Assembly: GCA_016786615.1 (NCBI GenBank)
Contig: JAEUVX010000013.1
Location: 1-60,788, forward strand
Length of the DNA stretch: 60,788 bases
From: Flavipsychrobacter sp.
GTDB lineage: Bacteria; Bacteroidota; Bacteroidia; Chitinophagales; Chitinophagaceae
Direction of reading: 5' to 3'
Shown: positions 25,000 to 33,932 of the stretch, piece by piece
Position numbering within the stretch: position 1 is the first letter of the stretch
How the letters are laid out: every line of letters begins with the position of its first letter
Notes under the pieces: model-generated
The model's input: the letters and a program-made list of their open reading frames with translations, nothing else
The model's database searches: none
Told to the model about the DNA's origin: nothing
Made by a program: the position numbers and the translations under genes

Positions 25000-25640
25000 A
25001 GCAGCAGTTTTCGGGTGTAGGTGAAGTAATTATTGTCATCAAGGTCGGCAAGTAATATGCCTGCTTTATTCATTTCCGCTACTTCGTTGATCAGTGCTAT
25101 GGCTCGTTGCCTGTTGGCATGGTCCAGATGGCTGAAGGGTTCATCCATAATCAGCCATTCAAAAGGTTGTAACAGTGCGCGTACTATTGCAACACGTTGT
25201 TGCTCGCCATAAGATAATTTGCTTGCAGTGCTATCCATTTTGTGTTTGATGCCAAGCCTGTCCATCCATTTTTCAGCGTCGTATTCACTCACCGTATTCG
25301 TAAGCCTGCGTTTTACCTCCAGGTTTTCCCATGTTGTGAGTTCGGGGAAAAGCCGCATGTCTTGAAATATTACACTTACAGCAGAAGCCCTGAGTTGCGA
25401 TAATTGTTCCGTGTTTATTTCGTGCATTTTAAATGCACTCCAGTGTATCTTCCCTTCATAGTCGTTGCGAAGCCCGTAAAGGAAATGTATAAGTGTGGTT
25501 TTTCCGGTACCGGAAGGCGCTTGTATAAATATCCTTTCACCACTGTTGAAAGTCAGTTTCTGATTCCATACCCGCGAGTTGTACTCGCTTATCCTATCCT
25601 TCATGGGTATGGGTACTATATGTTCTATGCTCAGGCGCAT
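24996..25640 (-). CDS. ABC transporter ATP-binding protein paired with FtsX-like permease
   Basis: This 214-residue nucleotide-binding subunit has Walker A PSGTGKTT (42-49), Q-loop Gln93 in FQDMRLFPELT, the ABC signature LSYGEQQR (142-149) and Walker B WLIMDEP (162-168), followed by the D-loop SHLD. The H-loop position, normally VTHD, reads LADLD, so the switch histidine seems replaced, and the C-terminus is short (NYFTYTRKLLL). It energises the permease encoded next to it (overlap GTGA). The type matches LolD/MacB-like ATPases. Transcription is convergent with the exosortase unit and divergent from the acyl-CoA synthetase gene. Confidence 0.9.
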   Translation of the reverse strand: MRLSIEHIVPIPMKDRISEYNSRVWNQKLTFNSGERIFIQAPSGTGKTTLIHFLYGLRNDYEGKIHWSAFKMHEINTEQLSQLRASAVSVIFQDMRLFPELTTWENLEVKRRLTNTVSEYDAEKWMDRLGIKHKMDSTASKLSYGEQQRVAIVRALLQPFEWLIMDEPFSHLDHANRQRAIALINEVAEMNKAGILLADLDDNNYFTYTRKLLL

Positions 25641-25734
25641 TACTTGAAAATCAGACGCTAATTTCTAAATCCTAAGCAAATTCTAAAAAATACAGACAAA
25701 TACCTAATCCCTGAAAAAATGATTAAATTTAGGT

Positions 25735-27510
25735 ATGATAACACGCCTATTTGATTTTGTCGCAAAACGGGTGTCGGAAGAACCCGAAGCAGTAATGCTT
25801 GCCGGTAAAGAAAACGGTGCGTATCGCACGTATAGTTGCCGCGAATGTTGGGATATAGCTGCTAAACTATGCGGCGGATTGTTGTCATTAGGCATAAAGA
25901 ACGATGTGCTGGAACCTGAGCAGCAGGAGAAAGTAGCACTTATATCACCCAACCGCCCCGAATGGCTGATTACAGACCTTGCAGTGCAGCAAACAGGTGC
26001 AGTTTTAACGCCATTATACCCAACCATCAGTGCTCATGACCTTGTATATGTACTGAACGAGGCAGAAGTTCGCATCCTGTTTATAGCTAATGCAGATATG
26101 TATGAACGCTTTAAGGATGCGTTTAAGCAAGTTCCTACACTACAACATGTGTTTTCGTATGATGAAATACCCGGCGTAAAAAACTGGAAAGAACTGGTAA
26201 ATAAAAACCTGCAGCCTGATAATAGCATTATAAACAGGATAACGGGCGATACACTCGCTACCATTATCTATACATCGGGTACAACCGGCAACCCTAAAGG
26301 GGTAATGCTGAAACATGATAATATTGTGAGTAATGTGCTGGACTGTGAATGTGAGTTTTGGTTCGCGATTAAAGGTGACAGGGCATTGAGCTTTTTGCCA
26401 CTCAATCATATTTTCGAGAAGATGGTAAGTTATATATACCTGAACGCCGGTGTATCTATCTATTATGCCGAGAGTATGGATACTATTGGTGAGAACCTGA
26501 AAGAAGTGAAGCCGATTGTATTCACCACAGTGCCACGCCTGTTGGAGAAAGTATATGAAAAAATACTTGCCAAAGGTCTTGACCTCAAAGGCATCAAACG
26601 TGCATTATTCTTCTGGGCGTTGAATCTTGGTTTTAAATATGATAATGTAAACCAGGGTAGTGCATGGTACCGTTTGCAATTGTGGCTTGCCAATAAACTG
26701 ATATTTAAAAAATGGCGCGAAGCGCTTGGTGGTAATGTAAAAGCCATCGTTACTGGTGCCGCCGCTTGTCAGCAACGCCTGATACGAGTGTTTACATCGG
26801 CAAATGTTACTATAATGGAAGGCTACGGGCTTACGGAAACATCGCCTGTGATATCGGTAAATAAGTTTAAAAGCGAAGACCGCAGAGTAGGCTCTGTGGG
26901 GCCTGTAATACAAAATGTGCAGGTGCGTTTTGCTGAAGACGGTGAGATATTATGCAAAGGGCGCAATGTAATGATAGGTTATTACAAGAACCCTCAGCTG
27001 ACGGCTGAAACATTTGATGCCGAAGGTTGGTTTAAAACAGGTGATATCGGTGAATTGGTGGATGGACGTTTCCTGAAAATAACAGACCGTAAAAAAGAAA
27101 TATTTAAAACTGCAGGTGGTAAATATGTTGCGCCGCAGGTGGTGGAAAATAAAATGAAGGAAAGCACATTTGTTGAGCAGATAATGGTGATAGGCAGCGG
27201 GCGCAAATTTGTAAGCGCACTGATAGTGCCTGCATTTGTGCATGTGCGAAAATACCTGAAAGACCATGATATGCAGGCACCTGATAGCAACGAGGCTTTG
27301 ATAAAACTGCCTGAAGTAACAGACCTAATTCAAAAACAGTTAGATAAATTCAACCCGCTATTCAGCCATCCTGAACAGATAAAGAAATTTGCACTGCTCC
27401 CCAACGAGTGGACAATTGATGGCGGTGAAATGACGCCAACCATTAAACTAAAGCGCAAAGTCATAGAGCAGAAATACGCGAATGTGATAGAGGGTATTTA
27501 TGGAGAGTAA
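25735..27510 (+). CDS. Long-chain acyl-CoA synthetase (AMP-binding family)
   Basis: It activates fatty acids to acyl-CoA through an acyl-AMP intermediate in the cytoplasm or at the membrane. Motifs in order are YTSGTTGNPKG (179-189, phosphate loop), a central GYGLTETSP motif, GWFKTGDIGE and ITDRKKEIFKTAGGKYVAPQ, with the catalytic lysine region near the C-terminus. The length of 591 and the LNHIFEK linker region fit the bacterial FadD-like/AMP-dependent synthetase group of Bacteroidota. It overlaps the following unknown gene by 11 bases. The desaturase at 45661 could act on its products, though it is not adjacent. Confidence 0.94.
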   Translation: MITRLFDFVAKRVSEEPEAVMLAGKENGAYRTYSCRECWDIAAKLCGGLLSLGIKNDVLEPEQQEKVALISPNRPEWLITDLAVQQTGAVLTPLYPTISAHDLVYVLNEAEVRILFIANADMYERFKDAFKQVPTLQHVFSYDEIPGVKNWKELVNKNLQPDNSIINRITGDTLATIIYTSGTTGNPKGVMLKHDNIVSNVLDCECEFWFAIKGDRALSFLPLNHIFEKMVSYIYLNAGVSIYYAESMDTIGENLKEVKPIVFTTVPRLLEKVYEKILAKGLDLKGIKRALFFWALNLGFKYDNVNQGSAWYRLQLWLANKLIFKKWREALGGNVKAIVTGAAACQQRLIRVFTSANVTIMEGYGLTETSPVISVNKFKSEDRRVGSVGPVIQNVQVRFAEDGEILCKGRNVMIGYYKNPQLTAETFDAEGWFKTGDIGELVDGRFLKITDRKKEIFKTAGGKYVAPQVVENKMKESTFVEQIMVIGSGRKFVSALIVPAFVHVRKYLKDHDMQAPDSNEALIKLPEVTDLIQKQLDKFNPLFSHPEQIKKFALLPNEWTIDGGEMTPTIKLKRKVIEQKYANVIEGIYGE

Positions 27511-28183
27511 GTTTGTTGCGATTCATTCTTATAGACACATGGGTAATGATATTAAGAGTATTGCAGCTTCATTTCCTAATGAATATGAATTAGGGATATT
27601 AGATGTGAAGTTACAACTGAGTGAGTTTTCTGTATTTGAAAAAGGCATTTATCCGGAAAACATGGATGCCAAATGGATTGTCTTTATTCTTGATGAGGTA
27701 ATATATTTTGTAAGAAGTTGGACGAAGTATGTAACGTATAAGATTTTTTATGAAATACAGGATGATGGTGTATTGTTAAAGTATTGCTATGTAAGTAGAA
27801 ATAGAGCCCAGTATAATAGCATCGGAATTGATAATGACGTGAAAGTATTGAAACGCTTATTAAGAGCAATGTTCAATAGAGAAAGTATTTATGAATATCC
27901 TGAAATGCAGTTGCCTGAAATTAAGCGTACAATGGAAAGTATCCCATTAATTGAACTGTATATTAAATCAATAGGTCATTCTACAATTAAAATAATAAAA
28001 GCCGTACATGACTTTAGCGATATATCAGGTGTATATGATGAGCTTAAGAAAATTGTTGATTCCTTAGATGATCAGTCAGAGCTTATTTCACTATATCTTC
28101 AGCATAGAGATACTCGAAAAGCAATGACATTCTATTATGATTTGAGCGGAGAGTTATTATTGGCAAGTGTCTATCATAATTGA
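27500..28183 (+). CDS. Hypothetical protein, 227 residues
   Basis: A soluble protein with no signal peptide, AT-richer than its upstream neighbour. It alternates beta strands (SKFVAIHSYRHMG, YVTYKIFYEIQDDGVLLKYCYVSR) and helices (DVKVLKRLLRAMFN, YDELKKIVDSLD). No catalytic motif or known domain is recognised. Its ATG lies within the last codons of the acyl-CoA synthetase gene, so it is probably translated from the same message. It ends 18 bases before the convergent selD stop. Confidence 0.72.
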   Translation: MESKFVAIHSYRHMGNDIKSIAASFPNEYELGILDVKLQLSEFSVFEKGIYPENMDAKWIVFILDEVIYFVRSWTKYVTYKIFYEIQDDGVLLKYCYVSRNRAQYNSIGIDNDVKVLKRLLRAMFNRESIYEYPEMQLPEIKRTMESIPLIELYIKSIGHSTIKIIKAVHDFSDISGVYDELKKIVDSLDDQSELISLYLQHRDTRKAMTFYYDLSGELLLASVYHN

Positions 28184-28201
28184 TTAGATATCAGTCCACT
28201 A

Positions 28202-29269
28202 TCACCCATTCATCACCCTCACAGTCTTTTCTCCTTTAGCAGTCATCTTACCAACAGGTTCTATAAAGCCGTCTAATCCGTTTGCACTAAATAAAGCCAT
28301 TATCTCATCCACACTTTCTGGTGCTACACTTATCAACAATCCGCCATTGGTTTGCGGGTCGGGTAGTATGCTGAATGCCTGCATTACATCTACACCTGCC
28401 TCAAAACCTACCTGTGCGCTATAGCTGTTCCAGTTGCGGTAAGTAGCATCGGGTACTATGCGTTGTGCAAGGTATTCTTTTGCACCATCCAATATTTGCA
28501 GTTTGTTATAATACACCTCTGCGCCAAGCCCGCTGCCATCAGCCATTTCTATTAGGTGCCCCAGCAGCCCGAAGCCTGTTACATCCGTCATAGCATGTAA
28601 ACCTTTTATCTTGCCAAGTGCTTCGCCAATGGTATTCAGCTTCGCCATCTGCTTTGTCATTACGGTTTGCAGTTCAGGCGTCAGTACTCCACGCTTTTGT
28701 GCGGTAGATAATATACCTACCCCCAATGGCTTTGTAAGAAATAATACATCCCCCTCTTTGGCGGTATTGTTTTGTTTCAGGTTTTCTATCGGCACTATGC
28801 CCGTCACTGCCAACCCGAAGATTGGCTCTGTGCTATCTATGCTGTGCCCGCCTGCAAGTGGTATGCCTGCTGCATCGCAAGTAGCCCTGCCACCTGCAAT
28901 CAGTTGCTGTGCAAGTTCTGCGGGTAGTTTCTCTACCGGCCATCCAAGTATAGCTATGGCTACTAATGGCTTGCCACCCATAGCATACACATCGCTGATG
29001 GCGTTGGCTGCGGCTATTCTTCCAAAATCAAAAGCATCATCCACTATCGGCATAAAAAAGTCAGTAGTGGAAATCAACGCAGTGCCATTGCCCAGGTCAT
29101 ATACAGCAGCATCATCTTTACTGGCATTGCCTACTAACAGTTTCGCGTCGTTTACTGTTGTTGTCTGTCCCTTCAATATCTGCTCCAGCACAGCAGGGGC
29201 TATTTTGCAGCCACATCCCGCACCGTGAGAATATTGTGTCAGTTTTATATCGTTGGTAGTATTATCCAT
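28202..29269 (-). CDS. selD: Selenide, water dikinase
   Basis: It makes selenophosphate from selenide and ATP. The catalytic motif HGAGCGCK (15-22) matches the E. coli enzyme exactly, with Cys19 at the place of Cys17 and Lys22 at the place of Lys20; there is no selenocysteine. Glycine-rich and aspartate-rich ATP/metal segments follow (TTDFFMPIVDD, near 67-77; VTGFGLLGHL). The length of 355 is normal. It is the second gene of an operon with mnmH, overlapping its stop by 8 bases, so selenophosphate is presumably made for the tRNA 2-selenouridine route. Confidence 0.96.
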   Translation of the reverse strand: MDNTTNDIKLTQYSHGAGCGCKIAPAVLEQILKGQTTTVNDAKLLVGNASKDDAAVYDLGNGTALISTTDFFMPIVDDAFDFGRIAAANAISDVYAMGGKPLVAIAILGWPVEKLPAELAQQLIAGGRATCDAAGIPLAGGHSIDSTEPIFGLAVTGIVPIENLKQNNTAKEGDVLFLTKPLGVGILSTAQKRGVLTPELQTVMTKQMAKLNTIGEALGKIKGLHAMTDVTGFGLLGHLIEMADGSGLGAEVYYNKLQILDGAKEYLAQRIVPDATYRNWNSYSAQVGFEAGVDVMQAFSILPDPQTNGGLLISVAPESVDEIMALFSANGLDGFIEPVGKMTAKGEKTVRVMNG

Positions 29270-30290
29270 GTTGTCTTATTGTATTAGTAAGCAGTATGGC
29301 ATTGTTTGCAGCATCAACACTGTTGCATGATATTTTGTGTATAGTGTCCGGTGCTCTTTCCAGCAGCCCTTTGTTATACTGCTTGTCGTAGTACTTCAAT
29401 AGTATTTCAAAACAGTCTTTAATATTGTCTTCCAGCAGGTGGTTAACGGCTGTCTTTGTTTCCAGTGGTCCCAGTCTTTTTTGTATGCGGATGATGGCGT
29501 TCACCAGCTTCTCTTTGTCTTTCCTGCCATAGTCTGCCACAATGTATTGCAGCCTTTCTTCAAATGGTACTTCCAGAAAATATACTTGCGATGCCCGCAT
29601 TTGTTTCCACAATTCGTGCGGGATATTTACATGCCCTATGCGTTGGCTTTCATCTTCCAGCCATATTATTTCCCATTCATGTTGCACCAGTTGCAGTGCC
29701 AGTTTGTTTTCAAACATTTCCTGCGATGGGGCAGCGACTCCCTCCATTGCCCCAAATGCCGAGCCTCTGTGGCTTGCAATAGCTTCAAGGTCTATGATGC
29801 TGCCATTCATTTTGTGCAACACTTCTGTTTTCCCCGAGCCTGTGTAACCACCTATAACACGAAACGTATGTTGTTTTGTAAATTGTGTCAGCACTTTTGT
29901 ACGGAATGCTTTATAACCGCCCACAAGTGTATATACTTTAAAGCCATACAAATCCAGCAGCCATGCAACTCCTGCACTGCGCATGCCACCTCGCCAGCAA
30001 TGTACCAGCACTGTTTTATCGGTTTTCTCTTGCAGCCACGCTTCCACCTGTTCTACCATAGTGCGCATTTTAGTGCCATAGTAGTCCAGTCCTATCTTTA
30101 TAGCATCTTCTCTGCTTTGTTGTTTGTAGGTAGTGCCCACAACTTTTCTTTCCTCATCGCTGAATAATGGCAGGTTCAATGCACCGGGTATGTGCGCATG
30201 GTTGTATTCGCCCGGGCTGCGTACGTCTATTACAGTGTGTTCTTTTGCCAGTTGCAGAAAATCGTCTATTGCCAGCTTCTGTATTGCCAT
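29262..30290 (-). CDS. mnmH: tRNA 2-selenouridine synthase
   Basis: It exchanges the sulfur of 2-thiouridine at the wobble position of certain tRNAs for selenium, through a geranylated intermediate. The N-terminal rhodanese domain has VDVRSPGEY-like DVRSPGEY (22-29) and the catalytic Cys98 in HCWRGGMRS. A P-loop GGYTGSGKT (147-155) starts the second domain. The length of 342 is typical. A perfect TAACTTTG box ends 5 bases before the ATG. It leads the two-gene selenium operon with selD. No selA, selB or selC was seen in the window. Confidence 0.96.
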   Translation of the reverse strand: MAIQKLAIDDFLQLAKEHTVIDVRSPGEYNHAHIPGALNLPLFSDEERKVVGTTYKQQSREDAIKIGLDYYGTKMRTMVEQVEAWLQEKTDKTVLVHCWRGGMRSAGVAWLLDLYGFKVYTLVGGYKAFRTKVLTQFTKQHTFRVIGGYTGSGKTEVLHKMNGSIIDLEAIASHRGSAFGAMEGVAAPSQEMFENKLALQLVQHEWEIIWLEDESQRIGHVNIPHELWKQMRASQVYFLEVPFEERLQYIVADYGRKDKEKLVNAIIRIQKRLGPLETKTAVNHLLEDNIKDCFEILLKYYDKQYNKGLLERAPDTIHKISCNSVDAANNAILLTNTIRQHG

Positions 30291-30295
30291 TGCGT

Positions 30296-30303
30296 CAAAG
30301 TTA
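30296..30303 (-). promoter_or_regulatory. -7 promoter box of mnmH-selD
   Basis: TAACTTTG on the minus strand is a perfect TAnnTTTG match and ends 5 bases before the mnmH ATG, predicting a leaderless or nearly leaderless message. No -33 TTG is clear. Confidence 0.55.
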
Positions 30304-30390
30304 TAAAACTTACGATGGTAAATTCACCCATATATCACCCTATTACCAATCTAAGATTGTAATACCTTCAGGCAGATAAAATTTTTCACT

Positions 30391-30543
30391 ATGACTGATA
30401 ACAATAATGCTCAGGTAGAGAATGTAACGAAGAAAAAGCCTTGGGTAACGGTTGTGTTATTGCTGGCCTCAGTTTACCTTGTTATTGAAATTGCCAAATC
30501 GGGTTACTCTTTTGGCCAATGGCTGCATAGGGTATTCAATTAA
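30391..30543 (+). CDS. 50-residue single-pass membrane protein
   Basis: An ATG-started frame with a polar, charged N-terminus (TDNNNAQVENVTKKKP), one hydrophobic stretch (VTVVLLLASVYLVIEIA, residues 19-35) and an amphipathic end (SFGQWLHRVFN) stopping at TAA. The Lys triplet just before the helix follows the positive-inside pattern, with the N-terminus inside. It lies between divergent mnmH and the convergent unknown gene at 30575, with nothing else in the gap. No family is recognised. Confidence 0.6.
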   Translation: MTDNNNAQVENVTKKKPWVTVVLLLASVYLVIEIAKSGYSFGQWLHRVFN

Positions 30544-30574
30544 TAGTTGAAAGTGTTATTAATGGATAGTAATG

Positions 30575-32131
30575 CTAACCTGCAGAACGCGAAATCGTCA
30601 GTTCATTTTCTACCTTACGTTTCACCCAGTCTTTATATTGTACGCGGTTCAGCTTACTGTCTATCCACACAGGTACATTAAACATGCTGAACACTATTTG
30701 TTGCACAGTATCGTTGGCTGTTATGGCAAGGCTTGTCTGCAATTCCTTAAAGTTTTCCTGCAGGGTGCGGAAGCTTTTAGTAGGATAAGTTTTATGTAAT
30801 GTATGCAGAATAGCTTTTTCGAAAGGCAATGGTTTTTCGTGACGGTAGAAATAAGAATAGGTGTTTTTGTATTGAATGTCGAACAGGTAATCGTCTTTAT
30901 GCTCAAAGCATATCAGCAGTAAAAATAAGTGTGCGAAAGAGTAATGTTCAGGGCGTGTATCATCATTAAATAGCAGCGTAGCGTTCTTTACATAGTGGAA
31001 AGCGTTTTCATAATCCTGTAGTACAAAACAACTGATGCCCAATGATAAACGCAGCGTACGTTGCAAGTCGGTATTGATGTATTGCTCCCAACCGGATATG
31101 TGATCCTTCATTACTTTTACCAACACGCTTACTTTGTCGTAGTCGGCCAGTTTATTATAAACCCTGTTAAGTGCCAGATGGCGGATTGTTTCAAAATAAG
31201 CCCTGTGAGCAGCACCTTTTATTAGTTTATTGCCGCTATGTTGCATTACGTCTATTACATGCTGGTAGTCTTTGGCAAGTATAGCGGTATAGTAAAAAAT
31301 ATATAATACTTCCATGTAGTTTTCGCAGTCATGGGCAATAAAGTGTTCGTTGCTCTGCCATGCATGTATATTGGCATAGGCATAACTGTAGGATGCGGGG
31401 TCATTATTCAGGTATCCAAGAGTCGCTTTCGTCATTCTGTAATAATGCAGATGCCAGAAGGATGCAGACTGAGGTTCTTTTTGTAACAGCGGGTTTTGTA
31501 AAAGTGTATTGATAATCTTTTTGTCTTCCTTGTCTTGCCTGAAGTGTGTTTTCCTCCTAAGCAGCAATGCATGGAAACTTAGTTCCTGTAGTTGTAGTAT
31601 GCGGAGATGCTCATCAGCAGATATACTATCTTTTTCATACTCTTGCATCAGTGCTTTTTGCGACGCTTTGGGATTGCTGTACAACTGCAGCCTGCGATAC
31701 TCTTCTTTCAGCATTTGTATCAGGGGGTGCAATTCATATTTATCAGCCTCTTTGATGGCATGTTCCCATATCTTCAACGCCGCTTTATACAAACCTTTAT
31801 CTCTGAATATCTTTACCAGCGATAACTGCTGAAAAATGCGTGCGTTGGTATTTTCATGATTGTTTATGTATAGCAATGCATCGCACAATTGCTCGTAAAG
31901 GTAGTTTTTGGTGTATGATATGTTTTTAATACTCAGCGTGGGCGAAAGCTGCTTTAATAGCTTGGCTTCATCATACGATGTTTGTTTGCTGATTACATCA
32001 AATACCTTTAAGTACAGTGGCTCATTGCCTTGCAATGTATAGGCTTTCACATAGTCTCGACGGAAGAATAATTTTTCCTGAGCCGACAGACTGTGTATAA
32101 GCGTCCATATGTTGTTTGATGGTGCAGCCAC
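30575..32131 (-). CDS. Hypothetical helical-repeat protein, 518 residues
   Basis: An all-helical soluble protein. Recurrent aromatic/Leu-rich helices (YLKVFDVISKQTSYDEAKLLKQL; LVKIFRDKGLYKAALKIWEHAIKEAD; FVLQDYENAFHYVKNAT) suggest degenerate TPR-like repeats over most of the length. No signal peptide, catalytic motif or DNA-binding motif is seen. The start is GTG at 32131, the first start codon before the conserved-looking N-terminus; no ATG lies nearby. I have an impression of similar uncharacterised proteins in Chitinophagaceae, but no name. Confidence 0.75.
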   Translation of the reverse strand: MAAPSNNIWTLIHSLSAQEKLFFRRDYVKAYTLQGNEPLYLKVFDVISKQTSYDEAKLLKQLSPTLSIKNISYTKNYLYEQLCDALLYINNHENTNARIFQQLSLVKIFRDKGLYKAALKIWEHAIKEADKYELHPLIQMLKEEYRRLQLYSNPKASQKALMQEYEKDSISADEHLRILQLQELSFHALLLRRKTHFRQDKEDKKIINTLLQNPLLQKEPQSASFWHLHYYRMTKATLGYLNNDPASYSYAYANIHAWQSNEHFIAHDCENYMEVLYIFYYTAILAKDYQHVIDVMQHSGNKLIKGAAHRAYFETIRHLALNRVYNKLADYDKVSVLVKVMKDHISGWEQYINTDLQRTLRLSLGISCFVLQDYENAFHYVKNATLLFNDDTRPEHYSFAHLFLLLICFEHKDDYLFDIQYKNTYSYFYRHEKPLPFEKAILHTLHKTYPTKSFRTLQENFKELQTSLAITANDTVQQIVFSMFNVPVWIDSKLNRVQYKDWVKRKVENELTISRSAG

Positions 32132-32358
32132 TATTTTTCTATCCTTGTTTGGGGTTGTAAGCCCAAAAGTGAAAACTTGTGTTTCTATATGTTAATCCGC
32201 TACCGGTAAGGTTTTAGCCTTTGATAATGTTTGCTTTCAGCGGCTAATACGCCCAAAAGTTACAGATTATTTCAACCAGCTGCAAGTATGTGCAAGGTAG
32301 TTTTACACCGTGAATCGATACACACAATAATTCTAAAACATTTTTAAAAGGTATTAAC

Positions 32359-32859
32359 ATGAAAAAAGCATTCATTATGCTGTGTTTAGGAGTCGCTTCG
32401 CATACATTGTATGCACAGTCGATGTCCAGGCAGGTAGTGGCCTCAGCAGGGCATCATGCTACCAACAGCTCCGGCTCATTGAGTAGTACCGTTGGCGAAA
32501 TCGTAATCAACACAGCAACATCCGGTACGTTTCTGCTGACACAGGGCTTTCAGCAGCCAGATGCCAATCCTACAGGCATTAATAAAACAAATGGTATAGA
32601 GGTGAGTTATAGCTTATACCCCAATCCTGCGAGTGATGTAATCACATTGTCGTTAAAGGCTTCGGCGGGGATATCAGTTAACTTTTACATCTACGATGCT
32701 GCAGGCAGGTTGATACAACAACTTGAGAAAGCAGTAATGAACGAGAGTAGCTATACGCACAGCTTCAATATCGCATCCTGCAGTGCAGGTAATTACTACC
32801 TGAAGATTGTAAATCAATCAGCATCTGAAGTGAAAACAATTCCATTTACTAAACATTAA
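32359..32859 (+). CDS. Small secreted protein with T9SS type A sorting domain
   Basis: Signal peptide 1-19 (TLYAQ-SM). Residues 20-75 resemble the short repeat-like module common in Chitinophagaceae surface proteins (RQVVASAGHHATNSSGSLSSTVGE...LTQGFQQPD). The last 80 residues are a T9SS sorting domain: SLYPNPASD (about 83-91), VNFYIYDAAGRLI, and SAGNYYLKI. The mature passenger is therefore only about 60 residues. It is followed after 41 bases by a second secreted protein gene on the same strand and may share its transcript. Confidence 0.88.
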   Translation: MKKAFIMLCLGVASHTLYAQSMSRQVVASAGHHATNSSGSLSSTVGEIVINTATSGTFLLTQGFQQPDANPTGINKTNGIEVSYSLYPNPASDVITLSLKASAGISVNFYIYDAAGRLIQQLEKAVMNESSYTHSFNIASCSAGNYYLKIVNQSASEVKTIPFTKH

Positions 32860-32900
32860 TTCATTCAACAATATTTACTCCAATAATAAAAATTATAGTT

Positions 32901-33857
32901 ATGAAAAACATTGTCAAATCAACCATATTGATAGCGATATACTCTCTGTTTTCTATCGCAGCTTTTGCACAAACACCGGCAAGCTTTAATTATCAGGCAG
33001 TACTGAGAAATGCTTCAGGTGCATTACTTGCAAATCAGAATGTAGGTGTACGTATGAGCCTTATTAACGGTACAGCATCCGGCACTACAGTTTTGTATGC
33101 TGAAACACGTACTGTAATGACAACAGCACAAGGCTTGCTGAATATTCAGGTTGGTGATGGGGCTGCATCATCTACAACCGGTGATATTACTACTATCAAT
33201 TGGCTGGATAGCAATAAGTTTATGAAAGTGGAAATAGACCCTGCAGGCGGCAGCAGCTATACCGATTTCGGTACTACACAATTACTGAGTGTTCCATACG
33301 CAAGCCACTCAAAACAAACATCTGCTATCATGACCTATGGTGCGGGTACCAGCAATGCCGATAAAATGGTTATTCAGCATTCTCCTGCTTACCCATCATG
33401 GGGTTTACAATATAGCGACCCTGCGGATAATTTTAATTTCATTGCTTCCGGTGCAACAGTTATGCAGGTAGCATTGGGTAGCCAAAAGGTGAATGTTGGC
33501 GCAGTAAGCAATACAAGCGGTGTGATGAATGTTGCCAGCACTGCTGCCAGTACACCGGCATTGAACGTAGATGGTGCTATAAAAGCAAGTGGTACAAATA
33601 AGTTTGCCTTTATACATACCAAAACAGCCTTGAACGCATCAGGTTCAAATGGTACTGTTATCGATAATCCATTGATAAACGGAGACCCGAATGCCATATT
33701 GATTGTTACACATAACCTTGGTGCCAGTGGTATTCAATATCATAATACACCGATTGGTGTGTATTATGATGGTGCTGCAAGCAAATGGTTAATCTTTACC
33801 GAAAATGTAAGTGCTATACCTAATGGCATGGCATACAATGTGATTGCTATTAAATAA
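32901..33857 (+). CDS. Secreted tail-fibre-like hypothetical protein
   Basis: Signal peptide 1-24 (AAFAQ-TP) followed by the motif SFNYQAVLRNASGALLANQNVGVRMSLI pattern (28-55), then AQGLLNIQVGDG and LLSVPYASHSKQ. This N-terminal module is very common in Bacteroidota secreted proteins, sometimes ending in tail-fibre-type or endosialidase-chaperone regions. The rest is a series of short beta repeats with Ala/Gly/Ser/Thr-rich sequence and no obvious enzyme site. It ends at a strong terminator. The function is not known. Confidence 0.82.
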   Translation: MKNIVKSTILIAIYSLFSIAAFAQTPASFNYQAVLRNASGALLANQNVGVRMSLINGTASGTTVLYAETRTVMTTAQGLLNIQVGDGAASSTTGDITTINWLDSNKFMKVEIDPAGGSSYTDFGTTQLLSVPYASHSKQTSAIMTYGAGTSNADKMVIQHSPAYPSWGLQYSDPADNFNFIASGATVMQVALGSQKVNVGAVSNTSGVMNVASTAASTPALNVDGAIKASGTNKFAFIHTKTALNASGSNGTVIDNPLINGDPNAILIVTHNLGASGIQYHNTPIGVYYDGAASKWLIFTENVSAIPNGMAYNVIAIK

Positions 33858-33884
33858 TATGTTTACCCCTATTCTTTGAAATAA

Positions 33885-33917
33885 CAAAGGCATACAGAAA
33901 TGTATGCCTTTGCTTTT
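33885..33917. terminator. Bidirectional terminator with GAAA loop
   Basis: CAAAGGCATACA and TGTATGCCTTTG are perfect 12-base arms around GAAA, followed by CTTTT on the plus strand. It lies between the convergent genes ending at 33857 and 33933 and probably ends both transcripts. Confidence 0.85.
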
Positions 33918-33932
33918 GTAGTCATGATATTT

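Noticed and set aside
28202-29269. Selenocysteine in SelD
   Set aside because: The active-site codon encodes Cys19; there is no in-frame UGA.
29439-30167. 242-codon frame antisense to mnmH
   Set aside because: Cys/Phe/His-rich sequence typical of reverse-strand shadows; mnmH has all its motifs.
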